Origin: Streptomyces daqingensis
GTDB taxonomy: Bacteria > Actinomycetota > Actinomycetes > Streptomycetales > Streptomycetaceae
NCBI RefSeq assembly: GCF_014645895.1
Contig: NZ_BMMP01000005.1
Coordinates: 1-64,000, forward strand
Length of the DNA stretch: 64,000 bases
Reading direction: 5' to 3'
The notes under the pieces were generated by a model that saw nothing but the letters and a program-made list of their open reading frames with translations, did no database searches and was not told the origin of the DNA. This document shows, piece after piece, positions 1-7,150 of the stretch (position 1 is the first letter of the stretch; every line of letters starts with the position of its first letter). The position numbers and the translations under genes are program-made.

Positions 1-78
1 CTCTTCATCGGACAGTTCATGGCGACGTATCACCCGACCATGATCCACCACACAAGATCAATTGAAGACACGGCCTAG
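1..78 (+). CDS. C-terminal end of an upstream protein (partial)
   Basis: The first 78 bases form an open frame in phase 1 that ends at TAG (76-78), giving 25 residues that begin LFIGQFMATYH and finish SIEDTA. A strong hairpin follows 4 bases later, as expected at a gene end. The hydrophobic start then polar tail would suit the last membrane segment of a permease, which would fit the catabolic genes that follow, but 25 residues are too few to name a family. Confidence 0.55.
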   Translation, partial: LFIGQFMATYHPTMIHHTRSIEDTA

Positions 79-82
79 GCCT

Positions 83-119
83 CCGGAAGGGTGCCGCCCG
101 AGGGGCGGCACTCTTCCGG
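83..119. terminator. Bidirectional terminator hairpin
   Basis: Two 17-base arms (83-99 and 103-119) pair with a single G-T wobble around a 3-base loop. It lies between the tail of the upstream + strand gene and the end of the amidase gene on the - strand, so it can stop transcription from both sides. Confidence 0.8.
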
Positions 120-123
120 GAGG

Positions 124-1539
124 TCAGGAGGGCGCGCCCCTCAGCGCGGGCGCCGGGATCTCGGCGGCCCCCGCCTCGTACAGGGCGTGCGAGGCCCGGA
201 GCACGAGATCGTCCCGGTGGCGGGCGGCCACGAGCTGCACTCCCGCGGGCAGCCCGTCCGCGTCGACGCCGCAGGGCACCGAGGCCGCGGGCTGCTGCGT
301 CAGGTTGAAGGGGTAGGTGAACGGCGTCCACTCCGTCCAGCGCCGGTAGCCGGAACCCTCGGGCACCTCGAGCCCCGCGCCGAAGGCGGTACCGGGCGTC
401 GTGGGCGTCACGAGCAGGTCGTACGTCTCATGGAAGACGCCCATCCGCTTGCCCAGCGCCATGCGGACGTCCACCGCGCCCAGGTAGTCGAGGGCGCTGC
501 GCGCGGCGCCGTCCTCGGCGACCTCCCGCAGACCGGGGTCCAAGGCCTCCCGCTGCTCCTCCGTGAAGAACTGGGTGACGCGGGCGGCCCCGGCGAACCA
601 CAGGGAGTGGAACGCTTCGAGGGGGTCGTCGAACCCGGGGTCGGTCTCCTCGACGACGGCGCCCAGCTCCTGCAGCTTCTCCACCGAGCGGCGCACGCCG
701 GCGGCGACCGCCGGGTCGACCTCGACGCGTCCGCCGAAGTCGGGCGAGTAGGCGACGCGCAGCCCGCGCACCCCTTCCTTCACCGTCTCCCGGAACGAGC
801 CGGCCGGCGGGGCGAGTTGCGACCAGTCGCGGGCGTCCGGCTGCGAGATCACGTCCATCAGCAGCGCGGCGTCCCGCGCGTCCCGGGTCATCGGGCCGAC
901 GTGGGCGAGCGTGCCGAAGGCGCTGGCGGGATAGATCGGCACCCTGCCGTAGGTCGGCTTGAGGGCGAAGATCCCGCAGAACGCGGCCGGGATGCGCACC
1001 GACCCTCCGGCGTCGGTGCCGAGCGTCAGCGGCCCCGCGCCGAGCGCCACCGCCGCCGAGCCGCCGCCGCTGGAGCCGCCCGCCGTGCGGGAGGTGTCGT
1101 AGGGGTTGCGGGTGACGCCGTGGCGGGGGCTGTCCGTCACGCCCTTCCAGCCGAACTCGGGGGTCGTCGTCCGGCCGATGAAGACCGCACCTGCCTCGCG
1201 CATGCGGGCCACCGACGGGGCGTCCTCCTCCCACGGGCCGTCGGCGGACGAGGACCAGGAGCCGCGCAGCGTCGGCCTGCCGCGCTCCAGGAGGATGTCC
1301 TTCACCGTGGCGGGGACGCCTTCGAGCGGGCCCCTGGGCTCGCCGCGCCGCCAGCGGTCCGCCGATTCGCGGGCCTGGTCGAGAGCCTCGTCGCCGTAGA
1401 TGCCCACGAAGGCGTTGACGTACGGCTGCACCTTCTCGGCCTGTTCGATCACCGCACGGGTGACCTCCACGGGGGAGAAGTCTCCTGTCGTGTACCCGGC
1501 AACGAGTTGCGCGGCGGTGAGGCTGCTGAGATCCGACAT
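124..1539 (-). CDS. Amidase-signature family amidohydrolase
   Basis: This 471-residue protein is a cytosolic amidase-signature enzyme that hydrolyses a carboxamide to acid and ammonia. The Ser-cisSer-Lys triad is visible: the lysine in GVPATVKDI (about residue 76), the cis-serine in GGSSGGGS (about 150) and the nucleophilic serine in GTDAGGSVR (about 173). Length is normal for GatA-like amidases, but no gatB or gatC lies nearby, so tRNA amidation is unlikely. ATG at 1539 is preceded by AAAGG at good spacing. It follows the D-2-hydroxyacid dehydrogenase on the same strand after 184 bases and faces two racemase/maleate-isomerase-like genes, which suggests a catabolic amide such as maleamate or a related N-acyl compound; the substrate is inference. 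Confidence 0.85.
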   Translation of the reverse strand: MSDLSSLTAAQLVAGYTTGDFSPVEVTRAVIEQAEKVQPYVNAFVGIYGDEALDQARESADRWRRGEPRGPLEGVPATVKDILLERGRPTLRGSWSSSADGPWEEDAPSVARMREAGAVFIGRTTTPEFGWKGVTDSPRHGVTRNPYDTSRTAGGSSGGGSAAVALGAGPLTLGTDAGGSVRIPAAFCGIFALKPTYGRVPIYPASAFGTLAHVGPMTRDARDAALLMDVISQPDARDWSQLAPPAGSFRETVKEGVRGLRVAYSPDFGGRVEVDPAVAAGVRRSVEKLQELGAVVEETDPGFDDPLEAFHSLWFAGAARVTQFFTEEQREALDPGLREVAEDGAARSALDYLGAVDVRMALGKRMGVFHETYDLLVTPTTPGTAFGAGLEVPEGSGYRRWTEWTPFTYPFNLTQQPAASVPCGVDADGLPAGVQLVAARHRDDLVLRASHALYEAGAAEIPAPALRGAPS

Positions 1540-1723
1540 GGCGACCTTTCGGGTGAGACCTGCGGGACCTCACGACGGCGTCGTGAGGCGTGGGTCGAGA
1601 GGGGTGAGCGGTAACAGGGGAGCGGGGCCCGTGAAGGGCCCGACGGACGGTGCCGGCACCGCGCGGCGGGAACCGGCCGGAGCGTGGCGGCCCCGGGCCG
1701 GGCCCGCCACGCGTGAGCCGTCC

Positions 1724-2692
1724 TCAGGAGGTGGAGGGGACGTAGCCCAGGTCCTTGTCGACGACGTTCAGCAAGGGCTCCCCGGCCTCCCAGCGGTCGA
1801 AGTTGTCGAGGAACTGCTCGGCCAGGTCGTCCCGCCAGCCGATCGTGTCGCCGCTCATGTGCGGGGAGACCAGCAGGCCCGGGACGTCCCACAACTCGCT
1901 CTCGGAGGGCAGGGGTTCGTCCGCGAAGACGTCCAGGGCGGCTCCCGCGATGCGGTGCTCGACGAGCGCCCTCTTCAGGTCCTTCTCGACCACGTGCTGG
2001 CCGCGGCCGACGTTGATGAAGTGGGCGCCGGGCTTCATACGGGCGAACGCCGCCGCGTCGAACATCCCGCGCGACTCCTCGGTCAGCGGCGCGACGCACA
2101 CGACCCAGTCCGCGTCGCCCAGCAAGCCGTGCAGCGCGTCGCCGGCATGCACCTTGCCGAAGTCGGGGTCGCCGGTCCGCTCCGTACGCCCGACGAGCTC
2201 CACCGAGACACCCAGTGCCTTCAAAGTCCGGCCGACGGCCCTTCCAATTGGCCCGGACCCGACCACAACACCCCGAGTCCCCCCGACTCTTTTTGTCTCT
2301 CGGTGCCGCCAGCGGCGCTGACGCTGCAATTCCCAGCTCCCCCGGAAATCTTTGGCCATAGCAAGAGTGAGGCCGGCTACGTATTCGGCAATGGGCTGGT
2401 CAAAGACGCCTCGCGCGTTGGTAATGACGGTGTCCGGTGACGCGCTCAGTTCGGGCAGCAGCCGGTCGACTCCCGCGCTCGGCGTGTGCACCCAGCGCGG
2501 CCTCGGGCCGCCGCCCGGCCAGGCCTCCCGCACGGCGTCGGAGAGAAAGTCCCACACCAGCAGCACGTCGGCTGCGGGCAGGTGCTCGGCCAGGGTGTTC
2601 TCGTCCGCGTGGACGATACGGGCGCGGCCCGAGAGCCGGTCCAGGCGGGGCAGCGGGTCGGCGTCGAGGACAAGGAGACAAGGCTCGGTCAT
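1724..2692 (-). CDS. D-2-hydroxyacid dehydrogenase (NAD-dependent)
   Basis: This 322-residue protein belongs to the D-isomer 2-hydroxyacid dehydrogenase family, which interconverts 2-oxoacids and D-2-hydroxyacids with NAD(P). The dinucleotide-binding loop GSGPIGRAVG is seen near residue 142, INVGRG near 228, and the histidine of SPHMSGDT near 282 sits at the catalytic His position. Codon use in the middle (about 2270-2400) is noticeably less GC-rich than the neighbours, for example in the stretch encoding LAMAKDFRGSWE. The start ATG at 2692 has no strong ribosome binding site. It is probably transcribed from the palindromic promoter region at 2767-2828 together with the amidase downstream. 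Confidence 0.85.
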   Translation of the reverse strand: MTEPCLLVLDADPLPRLDRLSGRARIVHADENTLAEHLPAADVLLVWDFLSDAVREAWPGGGPRPRWVHTPSAGVDRLLPELSASPDTVITNARGVFDQPIAEYVAGLTLAMAKDFRGSWELQRQRRWRHRETKRVGGTRGVVVGSGPIGRAVGRTLKALGVSVELVGRTERTGDPDFGKVHAGDALHGLLGDADWVVCVAPLTEESRGMFDAAAFARMKPGAHFINVGRGQHVVEKDLKRALVEHRIAGAALDVFADEPLPSESELWDVPGLLVSPHMSGDTIGWRDDLAEQFLDNFDRWEAGEPLLNVVDKDLGYVPSTS

Positions 2693-2766
2693 TGGCAGGA
2701 AACCACTTCGAAACGAGGGGGCGGTTGACTGGGCGAGTCAGCTCAACTCGACGGCGTGAACTCCTC

Positions 2767-2828
2767 ACAGATGCAAGGATTGACCACGGTAGGTAGCGCA
2801 AACTACCGTCGTCAATGAAGGCATCTGT
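2767..2828. promoter_or_regulatory. Large imperfect palindrome in divergent promoter region
   Basis: An outer pair of 8-base arms (2767-2774 and 2821-2828) and an inner pair of 14-base arms with one mismatch (2779-2792 and 2803-2816) enclose a 10-base loop. The inner arms each begin with TTGAC: on both strands a TTGACC/TTGACG box is followed after 18 bases by TACCGT, so two face-to-face sigma70-type promoters could overlap completely. It sits between the divergent dehydrogenase and isomerase genes and is a good operator candidate for both. Confidence 0.6.
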
Positions 2829-2837
2829 CCCGGCGTT

Positions 2838-2863
2838 CCGGCTAATGCCGGCTCCTGTTTTTT
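2838..2863 (+). promoter_or_regulatory. Small hairpin plus T-run, possible attenuator
   Basis: CCGGC (2838-2842) pairs with GCCGG (2847-2851) over a TAAT loop and is followed after 6 bases by six T residues (2858-2863). It lies in the leader of the isomerase-like gene that starts at 2909. The stem is only 5 pairs, so termination would be weak; T-runs of this kind are otherwise rare in this GC-rich window. Confidence 0.35.
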
Positions 2864-2908
2864 CCCTTCCGGCCTCAGGCCACCCCTCCGTTCTTTGGGG
2901 CTCAGCTA

Positions 2909-3856
2909 ATGGATGTCTCCTTCCTCGGCGGACCGCAGCCACAACGCGGTGTCGGAATCGTCGCCCCCTTCGACTTCGCTCTCGACCGGGAGCTGTGGCG
3001 CTGGGTGCCCGACGACGTGTCATTGCACCTGACACGGACCCCTTTTGTCCCCGTCGAGGTCAGCCTCGACCAGGCCCGGCTCGTCAGCGAGCACGAGACT
3101 CTGCGCGAGGGCGTCCAGGCTCTCGGCGCCGTGTCCCCCGAAGTGATGGCCTATGCATGCACCTCCGGCAGCTTCGTCGGAGGCATGACGGGTGAGAAGG
3201 CGATGACGGCGGCCATGGAAGAGGCCGGTGAGATCCCGTCCCTGACCACGTCCGGCGCTCTCCTCGGCGCTCTCCGGGAGATCGGCGCCCGCCGCGTCGC
3301 CCTGGTCACCCCCTACACGAAGTCCGTCACCGACTCGCTGGAGGAGTTCCTCGGCGAGGCCGGTGTGTCCGTCACGGGCCGCAGCTATCTCGGGCTGACC
3401 CGTGAGATCTGGCGGGTGCCGTACCGGGACGTCGTCGACATGGCCCGCGAGGCGGTCTCCGACGCTCCGGACGCCCTGTTCATCAGCTGCACCAACCTGC
3501 CGACGTACGACGTCATCCCGCAGCTCGAAGCGGAGCTGCGGATGCCCGTCCTCTCCGCGAACCAGGTGACGATGTGGGACGCGCTGCGCCGCATCGGCAA
3601 GGAAGCGGTGGGGCCCTACCAGGCGCTGCTGGACCCGGTCGCGCGCCGCGGCCCCGCAGCCATGACGTCCTCGCTGCCCGCCGCCGCTCCGGAGCCGGCC
3701 GGTCCCGAACCGGTGGAGGCACCCCGCCCCGTCGAGGCGGAGGCGGCCCTGGCCGCTGCGGGTGCCGAGAGCGGCGAACCCCTCGACGGTTACGAGCAGG
3801 GCTACCCCTCGGGCCTCACCGACGAGTGGGGAGGCGGCGGCCAGCCGCCCGTGTGA
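2909..3856 (+). CDS. Asp/Glu racemase superfamily protein, maleate isomerase-like
   Basis: This 315-residue cytosolic protein resembles maleate cis-trans isomerase and arylmalonate decarboxylase. Both cysteines used by two-cysteine members are present, in MAYACTSGSF (about residue 83) and FISCTNLP (about 195). The core ends near residue 240 and is followed by a 70-residue low-complexity Ala/Pro/Glu tail ending EWGGGGQPPV that the family does not need. It is the first gene of a + strand pair with a second member of the same superfamily 245 bases downstream. The start ATG at 2909 has only a weak GGGG upstream. Maleate isomerisation to fumarate or a related decarboxylation or racemisation is inferred from family; the exact substrate is unknown. 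Confidence 0.75.
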   Translation: MDVSFLGGPQPQRGVGIVAPFDFALDRELWRWVPDDVSLHLTRTPFVPVEVSLDQARLVSEHETLREGVQALGAVSPEVMAYACTSGSFVGGMTGEKAMTAAMEEAGEIPSLTTSGALLGALREIGARRVALVTPYTKSVTDSLEEFLGEAGVSVTGRSYLGLTREIWRVPYRDVVDMAREAVSDAPDALFISCTNLPTYDVIPQLEAELRMPVLSANQVTMWDALRRIGKEAVGPYQALLDPVARRGPAAMTSSLPAAAPEPAGPEPVEAPRPVEAEAALAAAGAESGEPLDGYEQGYPSGLTDEWGGGGQPPV

Positions 3857-4101
3857 TCCCAGGTCACGCGCGGCGGTCCGCGGCGCGCCCCGGGAACGAC
3901 AACAGCAACGGCGCCGGACACCGTGTCCGGCGCCCGACCGTGCCCGCGTCCGCACACATACGCGCGCCCCGCCGGCCCGTGCGGACGCGACAGCACACCG
4001 GCAGGCGGCCGGTCCGGCCGCCCCCTCCGATCACCCAGTCCGAACAGTCACAACAGCCGGGCAGCCGCCCGGCGAGGCTCAAGAGCGCTCAGGAGGCGTA
4101 G

Positions 4102-4842
4102 ATGGCACAGGCGGCATCCCAGTCGCAGGCGGTGGGATTCCTCTACCCCGGCTTCTCGGCCGAAGACGACTATCCGCGGCTCGAGCGCATCCTCGCGGAC
4201 GCCGGAGCCGGCGTCCGCCTGCCGCTCGTCCACACCGACATCGGCGAGGACGCGCACCGCGCCGACGCCCTCCTCGAGATGGGTTCCACCAAGCGACTGG
4301 CCGCCAAGGTCGACGAGGTCAAGCAGCAGGACGTGCAGGCCGTCGTCTGGGCGTGCACCAGCGCCAGCTTCGTCTTCGGCTGGGACGGCGCCCACGAGCA
4401 GGTGCGGGAGCTGTCCGCCACGGCGGGCCTGCCCGCGTCCAGCACCTCCTTCGCCTTCGCGCACGCCGTGCGGGCGCTCGGCGTGGAGCGCGTCGCCATC
4501 GGCGCGACCTACCCCGAGGACGTCGGAGAGCTGTTCACCGCCTTCCTGAAGGCGGCCGGCGCCGAGGTCGTCTCCATGCGGGGGAGCGGCATCATCACCG
4601 CCGCGGAGGTCGGCACCTGGGGCAAGGAGGAGGTCCTCGCCCTCGCCCGGGGCGGCGACCACCCCGAGGCCCAGGCCGTGCTGCTGCCCGACACGGCGCT
4701 TCACACCGCCGCCTGGATCCCGGACATCGAGGAGGCGCTCGGGAAGCCCGTCCTGACGGCCAACCAGGTCACCGCCTGGGAGGGGCTGCGCCTCCTGGAG
4801 CGCCAGGTGCGCTGCCCCGCACTGGGCAGGCTCTTCACCTGA
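4102..4842 (+). CDS. Asp/Glu racemase superfamily protein lacking the second cysteine
   Basis: This 246-residue protein is a paralogue-type partner of the gene at 2909. The first active-site cysteine is kept in VVWACTSASF (about residue 80), but where the partner has SCTNLP this one has LPDTALHT (about 196), so the second catalytic cysteine is an aspartate. A closing block with LTANQVTAWEGL matches LSANQVTMWDAL of the partner. The start ATG at 4102 follows TCAGGAGGCGTAG, a strong ribosome binding site. The loss of one cysteine implies a different reaction from the two-cysteine isomerases, or a non-catalytic partner role; both are inference. Confidence 0.72.
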   Translation: MAQAASQSQAVGFLYPGFSAEDDYPRLERILADAGAGVRLPLVHTDIGEDAHRADALLEMGSTKRLAAKVDEVKQQDVQAVVWACTSASFVFGWDGAHEQVRELSATAGLPASSTSFAFAHAVRALGVERVAIGATYPEDVGELFTAFLKAAGAEVVSMRGSGIITAAEVGTWGKEEVLALARGGDHPEAQAVLLPDTALHTAAWIPDIEEALGKPVLTANQVTAWEGLRLLERQVRCPALGRLFT

Positions 4843-4878
4843 CGGCACGCCTCGCGGCCCCGGCCGCGAGGCGTGCCG
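4843..4878. terminator. Terminator hairpin after the isomerase-like pair
   Basis: Two perfectly complementary 17-base arms (4843-4859 and 4862-4878) begin at the base after the stop codon and leave a 2-base tip. This is the strongest hairpin of the region and should end the 2909-4842 transcript. Confidence 0.85.
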
Positions 4879-4995
4879 GGCCTGACGGCCGCGCGTCCGC
4901 CTGTTCCCGCGTACACCGGGAGCAGGCGGGAAGAGATCGGCGCCGCCCGCCGTTGACCTTCGGGAAGACCGGTGAACGAGCGGAGGGCGGAACAC

Positions 4996-6120
4996 GTGGA
5001 GGACGTCAGCGCCACAGGCGGCAGCGGTGAGAACAGCGGCCACACCGGCCGGGACGGCGGCATCCGGGGCGAGGCGCGGGGCAGCGCGCCCGTCCCCCTG
5101 TCCGTCCTGGACCTGGCGAACGTCGGTGCGGGCTGCACCTCCCGGGACGCCCTGGCCGCAACGGCCGAGACCGCGCAGCTCGCCGAACGGCGCGGTTTCA
5201 CCCGCTACTGGATAGCGGAGCACCACTCCATGCCCGGCGTCGCCAGCTCCTCGCCCGCCGTCGTCCTCGCCCACCTCGCCGCCCGTACCGACCGCATCCG
5301 GCTGGGCTCGGGCGGCGTGATGCTGCCCAACCACGCCCCGCTCGTCATCGCCGAGCAGTTCGGCACGCTCGAAGCCCTCGCCCCCGGCCGCATCGACCTC
5401 GGTCTGGGACGGGCCCCCGGCACGGACGGGGCGACCGCGGCAGCGCTGCGCCGTACGTCCCGTCTCCAGGAGGGCGCGGAGGAGTTCCCGCAGCAGCTCG
5501 CCGAGCTGACGCACTTCCTCGACGGCGACTTCCCGGACGGCCACCGCTACGCCCGTATCCACGCCGTCCCGGGGCCCGTGCAGGGAGCCTCCGGCCGGCC
5601 GCCGCTGTGGCTTCTCGGCTCGTCCGGCTTCAGCGCCCAGCTCGCGGGCAGCCTGGGGCTGCCGTTCGCGTTCGCGCACCACTTCTCCGCGCGCAACACG
5701 CTGCCCGCGCTGGAGCTCTACCGCGAGAGCTTCCGGCCCTCGGCGGTGCTCGACGAGCCGTACGCGCTGATCGGCGCCGCCGCCCTCGCCGCCGACGACG
5801 AGGCCCAGGCCCGCCGCCAGGTGCTCACCGGCGCCCTGGCGATGCTGCGCCTGCGCACGGGACGGGCCGGTCTCGTGCCGACACCCGAGGAGGCGGAGGC
5901 GTACTCGTTCAGCGGGGCGGAGCGCGACTTCGTGGACAGCTGGCTGGCCAACGTCACCCACGGCACCCCCGATGCGGTACGCGACGGCCTGGACGCCCTG
6001 GTCAAGCGCACCGGAGCCGACGAGCTGATGCTCACGGCCAACGTCCACACCCCCTCGGCCCGCGTGCGCTCGTACGAACTCCTCGCCGACGCCTACGACT
6101 TGCCCTCGGAAGCCCGGTAG
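4996..6120 (+). CDS. LLM-class flavin-dependent oxidoreductase (luciferase-like)
   Basis: The protein (374 residues from GTG at 4996) is a bacterial-luciferase-like monooxygenase that uses reduced FMN supplied by a partner reductase. Family motifs include YWIAEHHSMPG, the block from GSGGVMLPNHAPL to VIAEQFGTLEALAPGRID, and the late WLLGSSGFSAQLA. This arrangement matches the MsnO8-type group. GTG 4996 is preferred because GGAGGGCGG ends 5 bases before it; a GTG at 4972 in the same frame would add 8 residues with a poorer ribosome binding site. It is separated from the isomerase pair by a strong terminator, so it is an independent unit. The substrate cannot be read from the sequence. Confidence 0.85.
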   Translation: MEDVSATGGSGENSGHTGRDGGIRGEARGSAPVPLSVLDLANVGAGCTSRDALAATAETAQLAERRGFTRYWIAEHHSMPGVASSSPAVVLAHLAARTDRIRLGSGGVMLPNHAPLVIAEQFGTLEALAPGRIDLGLGRAPGTDGATAAALRRTSRLQEGAEEFPQQLAELTHFLDGDFPDGHRYARIHAVPGPVQGASGRPPLWLLGSSGFSAQLAGSLGLPFAFAHHFSARNTLPALELYRESFRPSAVLDEPYALIGAAALAADDEAQARRQVLTGALAMLRLRTGRAGLVPTPEEAEAYSFSGAERDFVDSWLANVTHGTPDAVRDGLDALVKRTGADELMLTANVHTPSARVRSYELLADAYDLPSEAR

Positions 6121-6266
6121 GGACGCGCCGCCGGGCAGTGCCGCGGGACGGGGTGGACCCCGTAGGACACCTGCGCCCTTGCCCGCCGGCGCCCGCCTCG
6201 CCCGCGGACACCGCTCGCGGGGAAAACCGCTGGAGGAGGCGGCGCAGGCCGTGATCCCCTCGGCCC

Positions 6267-6905
6267 ATGGTCTCCACCGACCGGCTGCTCGCCTTCGCCG
6301 CCATGTCCCTCCTGCTGATCGTGGTACCCGGACCCAGCGTGCTCTTCGTGATCGGGCGGGCGCTGGCCCAGGGGCGCCGCGCCGCGCTGACCACGGTCGT
6401 GGGCAACACGCTGGGCGCCTACGCGCTCGTGGTGTGCGTCGCGCTCGGAGTCGGCTCCGTCGTGGAGCGGTCGGCCCTCGCCTTCACCGCGCTGAAGCTC
6501 GTGGGCGCCGCGTACCTGATCCACCTCGGGGTCAGGGCGGTGCGCCGACGCGGCTCGCTCCAGGCGGCGTTCACCGAGGATTCCCCCGCCCGCGGGGGTG
6601 GGCGGACGCTGTGGGAGGGCTTCGCGGTCGGTGTCGCCAACCCCAAGACGATGGTCTTCTTCGCCGCCGTGCTGCCCCAGTTCGTGGATCGCGAACAGGG
6701 CGGCGTCACAGGGCAGATGCTGCTGCTCGGCCTCGTCTTCAACGTCATCGCCGTCGCGTGCGACAGCGTCTGGGGGCTCGCCGCGGCGACCGCACGGGAG
6801 TGGTTCGCACGCTCACCGCGGCGGCTCGCCTTCGTCGGCGGAGCCGGCGGCCTCACGATGATCGGCCTCGGCGTGACCGTCGCCGCGACGGGGCGCAAGG
6901 ACTGA
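6267..6905 (+). CDS. LysE/RhtB-family exporter
   Basis: This 212-residue integral membrane protein has about six hydrophobic segments and the family start pattern LIVVPGPSVLFVIGRAL followed by GRRAALTTVVGNTLGA. Family members export amino acids or their analogues using proton motive force. The second half carries GVANPKTMVFFAAVLPQF, another family hallmark. The start is ATG 6267; a GGAGGAGG lies too far upstream (about 30 bases), so the message may be weakly translated or leaderless. It ends 41 bases before a MITE-like element. The exported substrate is not known. Confidence 0.85.
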   Translation: MVSTDRLLAFAAMSLLLIVVPGPSVLFVIGRALAQGRRAALTTVVGNTLGAYALVVCVALGVGSVVERSALAFTALKLVGAAYLIHLGVRAVRRRGSLQAAFTEDSPARGGGRTLWEGFAVGVANPKTMVFFAAVLPQFVDREQGGVTGQMLLLGLVFNVIAVACDSVWGLAAATAREWFARSPRRLAFVGGAGGLTMIGLGVTVAATGRKD

Positions 6906-6946
6906 CCCGCCGGGCGTCCCGGGGTACGTCCCGCAGGTGTCGCTAG

Positions 6947-7150
6947 GCTCTGTCTGACAAATCCCGCCTGGTTGGCGGTGTCCGGCACGCGTCCTCACTG
7001 CGTTGTCGATCGTCGGCGCAGCCCGCTGCGCTCTCTCCCCCTCGGCCTCGCGGCCTGGGAGGTGCCCCCACCCTCCGCCTTGCGATCACACGCACCGGAC
7101 ACCGCCAACCACGTCCTGACGGACGTACGACGCTATTTGTCAGACAGAAC
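6947..7150. mobile_element. MITE-like element with 16-bp terminal inverted repeats and CTAG duplication
   Basis: The ends 6947-6962 and 7135-7150 are 16-base inverted repeats (GCTCTGTCTGACAAAT and its complement) with one mismatch, flanked on both sides by the 4-base direct repeat CTAG (6943-6946 and 7151-7154). Inside, 6970-6985 and 7095-7110 form a second perfect 16-base inverted repeat. There is no transposase; a 60-codon frame inside is not convincing. A CTAG target duplication is typical of the IS5 type (YTAR target), so such a transposase may have moved it. The right CTAG contains the TAG stop codon of the adjacent GGDEF-EAL gene. Confidence 0.8.
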
